The notes beneath the pieces were generated by a model. It had not been told where the DNA came from. It ran no database searches and was given only the letters and a program-made list of their open reading frames with translations. A DNA stretch of 48,829 nucleotides from Nitrospirota bacterium (GTDB taxonomy: Bacteria > Nitrospirota > Thermodesulfovibrionia > Thermodesulfovibrionales > JdFR-85), in contig JAYWMQ010000025.1 in NCBI GenBank assembly GCA_035873375.1, positions 1-48,829 of the forward strand. The letters are read 5' to 3'. Each line of letters begins with the position of its first letter. Positions within the stretch are counted from its first letter, which is position 1. The position numbers and the translations under genes are program-made. Below, piece after piece: positions 15,873 through 25,186 of this stretch.

Positions 15873-17102
15873 TTAGATAGCAAGTCTGAGCTGCAACCAT
15901 GCTATATTGTTTCTGTAATCATTGGCATTTATATCCGAATCACTCAGATTGTGTGTATAACCAAGAGTTGCTGTAAGCATCCTTAAACTGTAATTAAAGG
16001 AAAGACCGAGACTGTACCTGTCTACTACTTCTTCCTCAGGCAGAAACTCATAGTTTATGTATCTTCCTGTCAGTCTTGCTGTTATTCTGGATGTAACCGG
16101 GGTGCTGGAGCCGAGGGTTACACCTTTTGACCTGTCTTCCCTCTCAGCTGTATTATATTTATCTATATTCCTGAAAGCGCTCAGGGTTATTGTACTCTTT
16201 CCACTGTAGCTGATGGCTCCGGTTGAAGCCTTTCTCTTATAAGCACCCACATTGACAGAGTCTGAAAAAGCCTCGGAATAACCTGCACTGAATATAAGGC
16301 TCTCCGTTAATAAATAATCAGCTTTAATATTCCATACAGTTGAATCAATTTCAGTGCCTGTTTTATACTCAAACCACGTCTGTCCTGCCCCGGCATTAAG
16401 AGACAGTTTTGGACTTAATTTATAGTCAATATTGAGACCGGCATCCTGCCTGTCATACTCTTCTGTCCTGGCAGGTCTGTGTGATAAATAGGTATACGTC
16501 AATGATGCCGTCATCTTTGACGTTAGCTCCTTTATAAGACTTAAAGCAGCTGAATTATTCTCTGCATCATCCCCTTCCTCTTCCTCATACCAGATATTTT
16601 CATAAGTGTAACCAACCCTTGCCAGGAATGTCCCGCTCAGGGGATATTCAAGATAGGGATTAACAATGAAGCGGTTCGAATCGGTCGTATTTGTCAGGAT
16701 ATTGTCCAGAGCTACCTGTCTTCGTTCATCAATTGGCACCCTCGTATATACATCAGAGACTCTTATAAAAAAAATATCTCTGTAAGGTGAAAAGGTAGAC
16801 TCGATCCTTCCAAGTTGTCTTATATCATTTCTGTCAGAGTTATCCTTATAAAAATCAAAACTGAGTCTGTAGTCGAGTGAAAGGTCTATTCCCCTATCAA
16901 CATAAGTCAGAGCAATTGCAGGGCTAATGCTTGTTAAGAAATCACCCTCCTCATCATATGCTGTGAGAAAAAGATTGTCATTGTACTCCTCCCTGAGAGC
17001 GATACTCGGTGTAAAGCTCAGCTCTGCCCGTGACAGGGAGACCATACTTACAAAAAAAAACGGTACCATAGAGAGTATGAGCAATATTTTGGTCTTTTTC
17101 AT
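15873..17102 (-). CDS. Outer-membrane beta-barrel protein of the exopolysaccharide locus
   Basis: A 409-residue protein with a signal peptide (MKKTKILLILSMVPFFFVSM, likely cleaved after SRA). The mature part starts ELSFTPSIALREEYNDNLFL and is made of alternating amphipathic strands rich in Tyr, Ser and Asp, ending in WLQLRLAI with a C-terminal hydrophobic residue. This agrees with the XrtA-associated outer-membrane family (TIGR03016, which opens with a similar Y-x-DN-hydrophobic motif) and with an exopolysaccharide secretion barrel. It lies 3 nt downstream of the tyrosine kinase gene, so the two are probably translationally coupled. Confidence 0.8.
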   Translation of the reverse strand: MKKTKILLILSMVPFFFVSMVSLSRAELSFTPSIALREEYNDNLFLTAYDEEGDFLTSISPAIALTYVDRGIDLSLDYRLSFDFYKDNSDRNDIRQLGRIESTFSPYRDIFFIRVSDVYTRVPIDERRQVALDNILTNTTDSNRFIVNPYLEYPLSGTFLARVGYTYENIWYEEEEGDDAENNSAALSLIKELTSKMTASLTYTYLSHRPARTEEYDRQDAGLNIDYKLSPKLSLNAGAGQTWFEYKTGTEIDSTVWNIKADYLLTESLIFSAGYSEAFSDSVNVGAYKRKASTGAISYSGKSTITLSAFRNIDKYNTAEREDRSKGVTLGSSTPVTSRITARLTGRYINYEFLPEEEVVDRYSLGLSFNYSLRMLTATLGYTHNLSDSDINANDYRNNIAWLQLRLAI

Positions 17103-17105
17103 CCC

Positions 17106-17918
17106 TCACCTGTTTTGATAATAATGAGAATAATGGTAGTGGCCACTCAGAAGAACAGTTTCAGCAGCATTATATACCACTCCAAGGACGTTGGTATCCT
17201 TTAACATTGCAACTGCATCCTTCATATTATCCTCGGGAGTGACTCCTTCTCTTACCACAAATATCACTCCATCGAGAATGGCCCCGAGTGAAAGTACCTC
17301 AGCAAAGGGAAGCACCGGAGGGGCATCAAAAATAACATACCGGTCTGGATAGCGGTGCTTGAGCTCTATCACAACCTCTCTCATCCTGTTTGATGAGAGT
17401 AACTCCCCGGGGTTGGAGACCTTACGACCGGCCGGAAGAAAGACAAGTCCGCCAATGCCGGTCTTTATAAGTGCGCTACCAATACCTACACCGTCTACAA
17501 GGCAATCAGTGAGACCAATTTCCGAATGAATTCCAAGGTAATCATTTAATGATGGCTGCCTCAGGTCTGCATCAACCAAGAGGACCGTATGGTCATATTC
17601 CTGAGCAAGTGTAATGGCAAGGTTCAGGGACGTTACACTCTTGCCCTCTCCTCCTATGGCACTTGTCACCATAAGCATATTCCTGAAATCATCCATTTTT
17701 GTAAGTTTTACAACCATGGACTTTAATTTCCTGTATTCTTCAGATATTAATGAATCCGGATCAACAATAGTGACCAGATTAGGGTTCTCTATTCTTGCCT
17801 GTCTTACAACCCTGGGAACCTTGGACCCAGGCGGGCTTATCCTCCTTGATTTCTCACCATTCTTCTCTCCATCTCTCATTTTTGCAGCTTTCTCAAGAAT
17901 CTCTTCTATCCTGCTCAT
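17106..17918 (-). CDS. Bacterial tyrosine autokinase, CpsD/CapB family (XrtA-associated)
   Basis: A 270-residue cytoplasmic ATPase of the BY-kinase type. Walker A SAIGGEGKSV lies at residues 86-95, Walker A' VLLVDADLRQP at 112-122, and Walker B YVIFDAPP in the second half. The C-terminus has the Tyr-rich tail GHYHYSHYYQNR, the expected autophosphorylation cluster. The N-terminal MSRIEEILEKAAKM is typical of the XrtA-associated branch (TIGR03018). It works with the Wzz-like protein encoded just upstream to control chain length and export. The two are separate proteins, as in Gram-positive CpsC/CpsD, rather than fused as in Wzc. Confidence 0.9.
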   Translation of the reverse strand: MSRIEEILEKAAKMRDGEKNGEKSRRISPPGSKVPRVVRQARIENPNLVTIVDPDSLISEEYRKLKSMVVKLTKMDDFRNMLMVTSAIGGEGKSVTSLNLAITLAQEYDHTVLLVDADLRQPSLNDYLGIHSEIGLTDCLVDGVGIGSALIKTGIGGLVFLPAGRKVSNPGELLSSNRMREVVIELKHRYPDRYVIFDAPPVLPFAEVLSLGAILDGVIFVVREGVTPEDNMKDAVAMLKDTNVLGVVYNAAETVLLSGHYHYSHYYQNR

Positions 17919-17966
17919 CCGGGGTCTCCTTTCATAATCATTCAGCCGCTATCATTAACCTGTTTT

Positions 17967-19574
17967 CTAAAACAACCTGCCTTGTAATTGCGCTATTACA
18001 TTCATCAGACTAATCTTTATATCTGCAAATGCTGTCTCTATGTATGTCAGGCCCAGCAGCTCGTGGATAAAGGCAGCACATATGATGAGGAAATAAAAAC
18101 CCGCAATTGTGTATATAAACCAGTCTCTTTTCCGCTCTTTTTTCTGTTCGGCTTCATTAAAAATCCTGGGGATTACGGCAAGGACTTCCAGCTCAAGGTT
18201 TTTGATTGTCTGGACCTCTTTCACTGAAGAATCAAGAGTATCCTGGAGAAAAACTGCACCAAATCCTCCTGCAAAACCAAAAAAGATACCTGCAAGAATC
18301 AAAGCCTTCCGGTTAGGGCTTACAGGCATGGTTGGCAGGGTAGCCGGCTCAACAATCCTGAATGTCGTTGCCTTATTTGCTATTTCCATCTGCTTTGAAA
18401 CCTCAGACTGTCCAAGTCTCATCAAGAGTTGTTCGTATATCTTTCTATAGGAATCCCGTTCTTTTTCAAGGTCAGCCAGCTTCTTCTTGCCTTCTGGAAC
18501 ATATCTGAGTTCTTTTTCTTTCTGCTTAATCATAACACCCAGCATCTTCTCTTTTGCATCAAGTGCGTTTATCTCGGACTCTATCCTGTTGAGATCCTGT
18601 TTAAGGTCCTGATATATCGGGTTAATCGTGCTTATAGCTGAATCTCCTGAATTCACTTCTCCCTGGAGTCCATTGTCCGTTGGTTGGAGGGACTGCTGTT
18701 TTTTAAGTGCCTCTATCTCCGCCTTCAGCTTTACCACCTCTGGATAATTTTCCGTATAGCTTACAAGGAGCTGATTAAGCCTGTTCTCCATAGACGCTAT
18801 CAGGATATTATTGTTGCCTTTCATGTTATTAATAACAGCAACAGAATAAGGCTCCTCGCCTTTAATTTGTCCCTTGATACTCTTCCTCTTTGCAATCAGT
18901 TCATTCCTTCTGAGTTTTATCTTGCCTATATCGCTCCCATACTCCTTTATTTCATTAATTAGGGAGCGCTCGTCTATTGCTACATAGATGCCCTGATCCT
19001 GTCTGAACTTGATTATTGCATCCTCAGCCCTATCCAGTTTCCCTTTAAAGAATGCTACCTGTTCCTTAAGGAATCTGCTGGCACCATAGGCCTCTTCCCT
19101 CTTTGCAGTTACGTTTTCATTGACATAGGTTCTCACAAGACTGTTAACGTAATCCATTGCAAGCCTCGGGTCCTTGTCCTGAAACGTCACAATAAAGAGA
19201 TTGTTTTTCTTAACTTTTACGTTTGTCCTTTTCTGAAAGTCAACTATCATTGCCTCCAACTCTTTATTGTCCGCTGCAAGTGTGTCAAGGTCCAGCTCGC
19301 GAAGTACACTCAGAATCAAACTCCTGCTGAGTATGGTATCCCTGAGCACCCTGATCCTTTCCGTCATTGACGGAGTAATGGCAACGCCTTTAATCAGATC
19401 GTTAATGACATTACGTTCAATAATAATAGAGCTTTTTGCTTCATATTTTCTGGGTATGAAATATCCCCCCCAGACAATGACGGACATGGTGAAGAGAGAT
19501 ACCACAATGAAAAGATATCTCCTCTTAATGATCATTTTCAGGTATTTCTGAATCTCTGCATATGGTAATGCCAT
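17967..19574 (-). CDS. Wzz-type polysaccharide chain-length determinant (XrtA-associated)
   Basis: About 535 residues from the ATG at 19574, which is preceded by AAGGGT; an in-frame GTG at 19589 is less likely. The N-terminus (KMIIKRRYLFIVVSLFTMSV) contains the first membrane segment and opens a Wzz domain. A long helical, coiled-coil periplasmic region follows, and the GNVR-type region near residues 395-435 ends in PTMPVSPNRKALILAGIFFG, which leads into the second membrane segment. A further hydrophobic segment (WFIYTIAGFYFLIICAAFI) lies near the C-terminus. It is a polysaccharide co-polymerase partnering the downstream tyrosine kinase. The best family fit is TIGR03007. Confidence 0.88.
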   Translation of the reverse strand: MALPYAEIQKYLKMIIKRRYLFIVVSLFTMSVIVWGGYFIPRKYEAKSSIIIERNVINDLIKGVAITPSMTERIRVLRDTILSRSLILSVLRELDLDTLAADNKELEAMIVDFQKRTNVKVKKNNLFIVTFQDKDPRLAMDYVNSLVRTYVNENVTAKREEAYGASRFLKEQVAFFKGKLDRAEDAIIKFRQDQGIYVAIDERSLINEIKEYGSDIGKIKLRRNELIAKRKSIKGQIKGEEPYSVAVINNMKGNNNILIASMENRLNQLLVSYTENYPEVVKLKAEIEALKKQQSLQPTDNGLQGEVNSGDSAISTINPIYQDLKQDLNRIESEINALDAKEKMLGVMIKQKEKELRYVPEGKKKLADLEKERDSYRKIYEQLLMRLGQSEVSKQMEIANKATTFRIVEPATLPTMPVSPNRKALILAGIFFGFAGGFGAVFLQDTLDSSVKEVQTIKNLELEVLAVIPRIFNEAEQKKERKRDWFIYTIAGFYFLIICAAFIHELLGLTYIETAFADIKISLMNVIAQLQGRLF

Positions 19575-19661
19575 CTTTTTACCCTTCACCCCATAATATC
19601 AAGCAACAAATAAAGACCCGTCTCTGTTGCAGGCTTTTACAGACTGAAATCGTAACCCGGG

Positions 19662-20462
19662 TCAAAATATACCTTCCTTGACAATCACAAAGTCACCAGG
19701 CTCTAACGCAATGTTCTCCTTAAGATCTCCCTCTTTCATAAGGTCCTTCGTCTTTACAACAATAGTCTCCATCTGCCCATCTTTCTTCCTCAGGACGAGA
19801 ACATCGTTTTCCTTGGCAAATTTTGTAAATCCTCCTGCCTCCAGGAGTGCATCAAGTATTCTGATATTTTCACGGTAAAAGACATATCTGGGCTCATTTA
19901 CTGCTCCTGTTATATAAATCTTGTTAAGTTCATTATCGGGCATATAGATTATGTCCTCTGCCTTCAGCATTACATCTTTGGAAAGATCGCCCTTTATAAA
20001 GAGGTTGTAGAAGTTAACATCCAGTTTCTTGCCTTCCCTGACAACATAAGCACGCTCAAGGTCTGCATTCTTAAAACTTCCAAGCCTGCAGAGAAAGCGG
20101 AGCAGACTCGTCCTGCCGGGAAGATTGTGTACACCTGAGGGGACGCCGCCGCCAAAAACATATACTTTATTGTTTGTAATTCCTGTAACTGTAACCGTTA
20201 CAATAGGTTTTTTCATAATCTTCTTTAATTCCTCGGTCAGTTTTCCGGCAAGCTCTCTCGGTTTATACCCTGAAGCATCTACATCACCTACTGCCGGAAG
20301 CGTTATCTTGCCATCAGGCCTGACAATAGTATCTGCGCTGAGTTCAGGCTCCCCCCACACAGATATCTGAAGCGTGTCTCCATCACCGATCAGATAATCA
20401 TTGGCAAAGGCCACCGGCAGAAAGGCCAAAGAAAATATCAAACAGAACAAGACCTTTTTCAT
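19662..20462 (-). CDS. Wza-like polysaccharide export protein (non-lipidated)
   Basis: About 266 residues from the ATG at 20462, which follows GGAGGAAAGATAAAG; the longer frame from 20486 would overlap PrsT. A Sec signal peptide (MKKVLFCLIFSLAFLPVAFA) precedes the Poly_export domain (DYLIGDGDTLQISVWGEPEL, then VRPDGKITLPAVGDV). Two SLBB-like segments follow (VYVFGGGVPSGVHNLPG and IYITGAVNEPRYVFY). Unlike E. coli Wza there is no lipobox cysteine after the signal peptide and the protein is shorter. The outer-membrane pore is therefore probably supplied by the separate beta-barrel in this locus. The family is that called pepcterm_export. Confidence 0.88.
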   Translation of the reverse strand: MKKVLFCLIFSLAFLPVAFANDYLIGDGDTLQISVWGEPELSADTIVRPDGKITLPAVGDVDASGYKPRELAGKLTEELKKIMKKPIVTVTVTGITNNKVYVFGGGVPSGVHNLPGRTSLLRFLCRLGSFKNADLERAYVVREGKKLDVNFYNLFIKGDLSKDVMLKAEDIIYMPDNELNKIYITGAVNEPRYVFYRENIRILDALLEAGGFTKFAKENDVLVLRKKDGQMETIVVKTKDLMKEGDLKENIALEPGDFVIVKEGIF

Positions 20463-20464
20463 CT

Positions 20465-23224
20465 TTATCTTTCCTCCCCTTTCCATTTCTCAAGAAGACT
20501 CCTGGCCCTCGCTTCATCGGCAAATTTTCCCGTTGCAATAGCCTTTTCAAGGGTTTTTCTGGCAGCTCCGGGGTTACCACTTTCTCTGTATGCAAGTGCA
20601 AGGTGATAACGGATAGTGGGATTAGCTGGAAGGAGTAAAACAGCCTTTTCAAGCATCTTCACGGCCTCATCCGCCTTGTCATTCTGTAGGAAAACATAGC
20701 CAAGGGTATCCATGACACTACCATTGAAGGGGGCAATGCTGTATGCCCTGAGTGCAAGCTTGAGTGCCTCTTCCCTGCTCCCGTATCCCTCTGCATAAAG
20801 GTATGCAAGGTTATTCAGTGCAGGAACATAATTTTCCGCCACTTCAAGAACCTGAAGGTATTTTTTGACAGAATCCTCTTTTCTCCCCATAAGGTCATAG
20901 AGATTCCCCACAGCAAAAACCGCCTGCACATACTGAGGATTATCCTTTACGATATCTTCATAAACATCAATAGCACGCTCATTTTCACCCTTCCTTGTAT
21001 AAAGGGAGGCTTGCATCATCCTGGCCTTGACATTGCTACTATCAACGCTCAGTCCTTCTTTTAGTGTTTCCAGGGCCTTATCCAGCTCTTTCTTATTCAT
21101 ATAAACAACGGCAAGCACTGTATAGCCATCGGCAGAACGGGGTTTCTGTTTTATCAGCTTGTTGGCAACCTCCATTGCCTTATCGGTCTCCCCCTTAAGC
21201 AGATAGACCCTCACAACATCTGCCATCAAATCGGAATTCCCGGGAGTTTCCCTTTGTCTGTCCTCTATTTTTCTCAGCGCATCCTTATAGTCCCGATTTG
21301 CTATATAGGCATTAATTATCAATGGAAAAGCCTTTTCAGGAGAAATGGCTTCCATATCCTCGAACACCCTCAAAGCATCTTCAAACCTCTTTTCAGACAA
21401 ATATATACGTCCCTTCAGCACCCGTACAGGGATATTGTCCGGAATCGTCTGTATGGCTTCGTCAAGCACTCTGAGGGCCTTCCTTGCATCCTTTTTCTGA
21501 ACGTAATAGTTTGCAAGGGCTATAAACCCTTCCGGCGTTTTAGTCTCCATGGCCTTTTTATAATAGCCAAGCGCCTCTCTGTCCCTGCCGGTCATTTCCA
21601 GCAGTGCAGCCATTTTCATATTAGCCTTGAGATTGCCCGGGTCCCTGCTTAAGACACCCTTATACTCATCTGTAGCCTTCCTGTAATTACCCCTCACTGC
21701 ATAGTAAGCGGCAATGTTAAAGTAAGGGGCAAAATAGTCAGGGTCAACACCTTTTGCCTTATAGAAATATTCAAGGGCATCATTGAACTTCTGTCCTGCC
21801 ATAAGGGCTACAGCTATATAGTTGTACAGCACCGCATCTGTTTTCATGTTACTTAACCCCTCCTTCAGGGTCTTTACCGCCTTGTCATACTCCTTTTGCT
21901 TCAAATAATAAGCAGCAAGAACAAGCCTCGTATTCAATACATCCGGAGCAATCTGCACAGAGGTCTCCAGTTCCGTCTCTGCTTCTTTAAACCTTCCCTT
22001 ACTGATGTTAAAAAGGCCTTTCTTAATGTAAACATCCACGAGTTTCGGATCAATATCCACGGCCCTGTCAAACTCTTTCATCCCCGCTTCATACATTCCC
22101 TTTGCCATATAGGCGCTGCCCAACACGTTATGGGCCATTGCCATATTGTCATCCATCTGTAATATCCTCTTGCTCTCGGCAATAGAATCATCAATCCTGC
22201 CCTGTTTCAGAAGTATCATCGCTATCATGAGCCGCGGTTGAACAAAAGAGGGGGCAAGGTCAACGGTCTTTTGAAACCAGCTCAGGGACATCTCCATATC
22301 TCCCTTACTGTAGTAGCTCAGCCCCATAAAGTAGTACGTCCTCATGTCGGGCTGTATACTAGCAGCCTTCTGCAAGGCGGTTATGGCTTCCTTAAAATCC
22401 TTCTGATAAAAAGAGACAATCCCCTTAAGCCGGTAACCCTCCGGCCGGTCAGGAAACTTTTTGAGGATTTTATTTGCCATCCCCTCAGCTTCCTTCAGTT
22501 CCCCGTTGGCAACATGTAATAACCCGGCCCTGAAAAAGGCGTTAACATCCTTTGGGGTTATCTCTATTATCTTCTGATAAGCCTTTAATGCCTCGTCCCT
22601 GTTATTTAAGGATGTCTCCAGGCTCGCCAGCATGTAGTATGCCTTTGTATTCCTGGCATCCCTCTCCATAGTCTCATACAGGAGTGCCCTTGCATCGCTG
22701 TCGTCACCATTATTCATGTATACCCCGGCGAGGGCAAGTCTGGCAGGGATTCTCTCAGGATCAAGGGTTAAGGCCTTCTGAAAAGAATTCCTTGCTTCCT
22801 TTGTCCGGCCCTTAATTAAAAAAAGCTGACCCAGCACCTCATATGCCTCAGGGACATCCGGTTTTTTGTGGAGATAAACCTCCACCTCCTTTATTCCATC
22901 ATCCGCCCTCTCCGTATAAAGATATATCTTTGCAAGTTCCAGATGAATGTCCGTATAATCCGGCTTCTGCCTGAGGACCTTCAGAAATTCCTTCTCCGCC
23001 CTGTCAAACTTACCGGTTAAAAGATAGGCCCTTGCGAGGTAAAACCTTGCTTCAAAAAAATTCTTGTCTTTCTCAAGTACATTTTTTAAGAGAACAATAG
23101 CCCCTCGGGGATTTCCGTCCTTTATATATGCAATCCCCTCTTTAAGCAACTCCTCCCTTGGCTTATCAGCACAGCCCGCAATAAAAAAAACAATCATAAA
23201 AACCAAAAAGATTTTTTTAAACAA
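20465..23224 (-). CDS. prsT: PrsT, giant TPR lipoprotein of XrtA/PEP-CTERM systems
   Basis: A 919-residue protein with a lipoprotein signal (MFKKIFLVFMIVFFIAGCAD; lipidated Cys18) followed by roughly two dozen tetratricopeptide repeats running to the C-terminus. Repeats have the usual A-x3-Y/F and P-hydrophobic patterns, e.g. AYEVLGQLFLIKGRTKEA and AYYMLASLETSLNNRDEA. Length, lipidation and neighbours match the XrtA/PEP-CTERM TPR lipoprotein family (TIGR02917). It is thought to scaffold the envelope-spanning secretion or sorting machinery from the periplasm. Its start overlaps the end of the receiver-like gene by 8 nt, and its stop lies just before the Wza-like gene, so translation is probably coupled through all three. 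Confidence 0.9.
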   Translation of the reverse strand: MFKKIFLVFMIVFFIAGCADKPREELLKEGIAYIKDGNPRGAIVLLKNVLEKDKNFFEARFYLARAYLLTGKFDRAEKEFLKVLRQKPDYTDIHLELAKIYLYTERADDGIKEVEVYLHKKPDVPEAYEVLGQLFLIKGRTKEARNSFQKALTLDPERIPARLALAGVYMNNGDDSDARALLYETMERDARNTKAYYMLASLETSLNNRDEALKAYQKIIEITPKDVNAFFRAGLLHVANGELKEAEGMANKILKKFPDRPEGYRLKGIVSFYQKDFKEAITALQKAASIQPDMRTYYFMGLSYYSKGDMEMSLSWFQKTVDLAPSFVQPRLMIAMILLKQGRIDDSIAESKRILQMDDNMAMAHNVLGSAYMAKGMYEAGMKEFDRAVDIDPKLVDVYIKKGLFNISKGRFKEAETELETSVQIAPDVLNTRLVLAAYYLKQKEYDKAVKTLKEGLSNMKTDAVLYNYIAVALMAGQKFNDALEYFYKAKGVDPDYFAPYFNIAAYYAVRGNYRKATDEYKGVLSRDPGNLKANMKMAALLEMTGRDREALGYYKKAMETKTPEGFIALANYYVQKKDARKALRVLDEAIQTIPDNIPVRVLKGRIYLSEKRFEDALRVFEDMEAISPEKAFPLIINAYIANRDYKDALRKIEDRQRETPGNSDLMADVVRVYLLKGETDKAMEVANKLIKQKPRSADGYTVLAVVYMNKKELDKALETLKEGLSVDSSNVKARMMQASLYTRKGENERAIDVYEDIVKDNPQYVQAVFAVGNLYDLMGRKEDSVKKYLQVLEVAENYVPALNNLAYLYAEGYGSREEALKLALRAYSIAPFNGSVMDTLGYVFLQNDKADEAVKMLEKAVLLLPANPTIRYHLALAYRESGNPGAARKTLEKAIATGKFADEARARSLLEKWKGEER

Positions 23225-23603
23225 TAGCGTACCCTCCCTGGATATTCAGCTCACCCCCCATTACCTGTTTTACCAAAGACATGAATTTCCGGTAATCAAG
23301 CGGCTTTATCATACAATAAGAGTTATCAAAGTTTTCGAGTATGCTGATCAGGTCGCTGTTAATATGATCGGAAAGGATAATCGTAGGTATATCTCTCTTC
23401 TTTATATCCTCGAAAAGAAAAGCACCATAAGGATAACTCGTTATTATCAGTCCGAATTCGTTATTGTTCAGTCTGACTGCAATATCACATGAATTAACAA
23501 TCGTTTCAACCCCGTATCCCTCGAATTCAAGAATCGCATAACATACACGTGTGAACCCTGACTCATCAATTATCAGTATTGTTTTATCACATTCTGCAGG
23601 CAT
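23217..23603 (-). CDS. Receiver-like protein lacking the phosphoacceptor Asp
   Basis: About 128 residues from the ATG at 23603; a TTG at 23621 is possible. The fold pattern is that of a response-regulator receiver: TILIIDESGFTR opens with the acidic residue of strand 1, PTIILSDH carries the switch Ser, and CMIKPLDY carries the conserved Lys-Pro. At the end of strand 3, where the phosphorylated Asp should follow a hydrophobic run, this protein has LIITSYPYG, so Ser56 replaces the Asp. No output domain is present. It may act as a phosphorylation-independent adaptor. It overlaps prsT by 8 nt and so is made with the export machinery rather than with the kinase. Confidence 0.7.
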   Translation of the reverse strand: MPAECDKTILIIDESGFTRVCYAILEFEGYGVETIVNSCDIAVRLNNNEFGLIITSYPYGAFLFEDIKKRDIPTIILSDHINSDLISILENFDNSYCMIKPLDYRKFMSLVKQVMGGELNIQGGYAIV

Positions 23604-23738
23604 GACACATAATGACAGCAAATTTGATGCCTGAACAAAAGATTCGCCATATTAACGACAGAGCGTGCTAAAACCCTCAAACTGTCCCGTTAAAATTGTT
23701 GCATCTGTATCCGATAGAAACAATATTACTATAGCCAT

Positions 23739-23785
23739 AAGGATTGGTAGAGGTGTAGCATTATGACACACCTCTACCAATCCTT
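23739..23785 (-). terminator. Perfect 18-bp hairpin between the regulator and export genes
   Basis: AAGGATTGGTAGAGGTGT at 23739-23756 is the exact reverse complement of 23768-23785, with an 11-nt loop. It lies 46 nt after the stop of the sigma54 response regulator. Neither side has a clean T-run, so it is not a classical intrinsic terminator on the minus strand. It may separate the regulator transcript from the export operon, stabilise an mRNA end, or be a protein-binding site. Confidence 0.6.
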
Positions 23786-23831
23786 TAAAATTAAAGAATT
23801 TTAATAATAATACTGTCTCCAATGGATACAC

Positions 23832-25175
23832 TTATTCAATATTCCAGTCCTTGAGCCTTTTGTAAAGCGCCTTCCTCGAGATCCCGAGCAGCCTTGCAGC
23901 CTTTGACTTATTACCATTGCATACCCGAAGTGCATTCTTTACAGCCTCAGACTCCAATTCACTGAGGGTCTTTAATGAATGAAGGGGCTCCTCCCTTTTT
24001 TTCAGGGATACAAACTCCTCAGGGAGTTCCCGTGAGGTAATAGTATCCCCCTTTGAAAGCACCACAGCCCTCTCCATAACATTCCTCAGTTGCCTGACAT
24101 TTCCCGGCCAGTGGTAGTCATGAAATATTCTCATCACCTCATCTGATACAGTAAGCACTTTTTTCTCTCTTATACAGAACTCGTTGACATATTCCGATAC
24201 AAGTAAAGGAATGTCATCCTGCCTCTCTCTGAGAAGGGGCACATTAATCTGAATAACGTTCAGCCTGTATAAAAGGTCCTTCCTGAAATTACCTCCCTTC
24301 GACTCCTTTTCAAGATCGCGATTTGTAGATGACACAAGCCTGAAATGGACCTTAATCTTCCTGTTGCTTCCAAGTCTCTCTATCTCTCTCTCCTGAAGGA
24401 CCCTGAGCAGCTTTGCCTGAACCGAAAGATCAAGTTCACCTATCTCGTCAAGGAAGAGGGTACCACCGGAGGCCTCCTCAAACCTGCCTATCCTTCTTGA
24501 AACAGCTCCTGTAAAAGCCCCCTTTTCATATCCAAAGAGTTCAGACTCAAGTAACTCACGCGGTATGGCAGCACAATTCACTGCAACAAAGGGCCGATCC
24601 CTCCGGTCACTGCCGAAATGTAATGCCCGGGCAATTAATTCCTTTCCAGTTCCGGTCTCACCACAAATAATAACACTGCTCTCCGAATCCTTTATTGTCT
24701 CAATTGTATTGAATATCTTGAGCATCAGGGGTGTTTTCCCGATAATCCGTGGAAGGGTTGTTTCTTCTGCAAGTCTCTTTCTGAGCGCGTCAATCTCTCT
24801 TTTAAGTCGCCTCTGTTCGACTGCCCTCGCAAGGATACTCTTGAGTTTCAGATAGTCAGGGGGCTTGATAAAGTAGTAAAAAGCGCCATGTGTAATTGCA
24901 TGTACAGCAGAATCAACGGTCCCGTATGCAGTCAGGAAGATAACGGGAATGTCGGGGTGGTTTTCAGTAACGTGTTCAAAAAGCTGCATCCCGTCCCTGC
25001 CCGGCATTCTCAGATCCGTAATCACTACATCTACGTCTTCCTGATGGAGCGCTTTCAGGGCCATGTCAACGTCTATGGACTCTACAACATTATAATCAGC
25101 TTCCAGAAGTATTGCAGACAGCACCTTGATGGCGTTTGGCTCGTCGTCTACAATCAATACTGTTCCATTGCCCAT
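23832..25175 (-). CDS. prsR: Sigma54-dependent response regulator (NtrC family, PrsR-like)
   Basis: A 447-residue protein with three domains. The receiver (about 1-125) has the DDE pocket, phosphoacceptor D54 in [11 protein letters not shown]82 and K104. The AAA+ domain has Walker A GETGTGKE at 172-179 and the sigma54-contact loop GAFTGA at 219-224. The C-terminal Fis-type helix-turn-helix is [20 protein letters not shown]. The XrtA/PEP-CTERM regulator PrsR has this architecture. It is encoded 11 nt after the histidine kinase and points towards the export genes, so the likely role is activation of exopolysaccharide or sorting promoters. I found no convincing -24/-12 sigma54 promoter upstream of the export block, so the target promoters may lie elsewhere. 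Confidence 0.88.
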   Translation of the reverse strand: MGNGTVLIVDDEPNAIKVLSAILLEADYNVVESIDVDMALKALHQEDVDVVITDLRMPGRDGMQLFEHVTENHPDIPVIFLTAYGTVDSAVHAITHGAFYYFIKPPDYLKLKSILARAVEQRRLKREIDALRKRLAEETTLPRIIGKTPLMLKIFNTIETIKDSESSVIICGETGTGKELIARALHFGSDRRDRPFVAVNCAAIPRELLESELFGYEKGAFTGAVSRRIGRFEEASGGTLFLDEIGELDLSVQAKLLRVLQEREIERLGSNRKIKVHFRLVSSTNRDLEKESKGGNFRKDLLYRLNVIQINVPLLRERQDDIPLLVSEYVNEFCIREKKVLTVSDEVMRIFHDYHWPGNVRQLRNVMERAVVLSKGDTITSRELPEEFVSLKKREEPLHSLKTLSELESEAVKNALRVCNGNKSKAARLLGISRKALYKRLKDWNIE

Positions 25176-25186
25176 TCATACCTCTC

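Noticed and set aside
23660-23680. Possible sigma54 -24/-12 site upstream of the export block
   Set aside because: A GG-N10-GC spacing exists on the minus strand (23663-23676), but the surrounding bases do not match TTGGCAC/TTGC, so it is probably chance.
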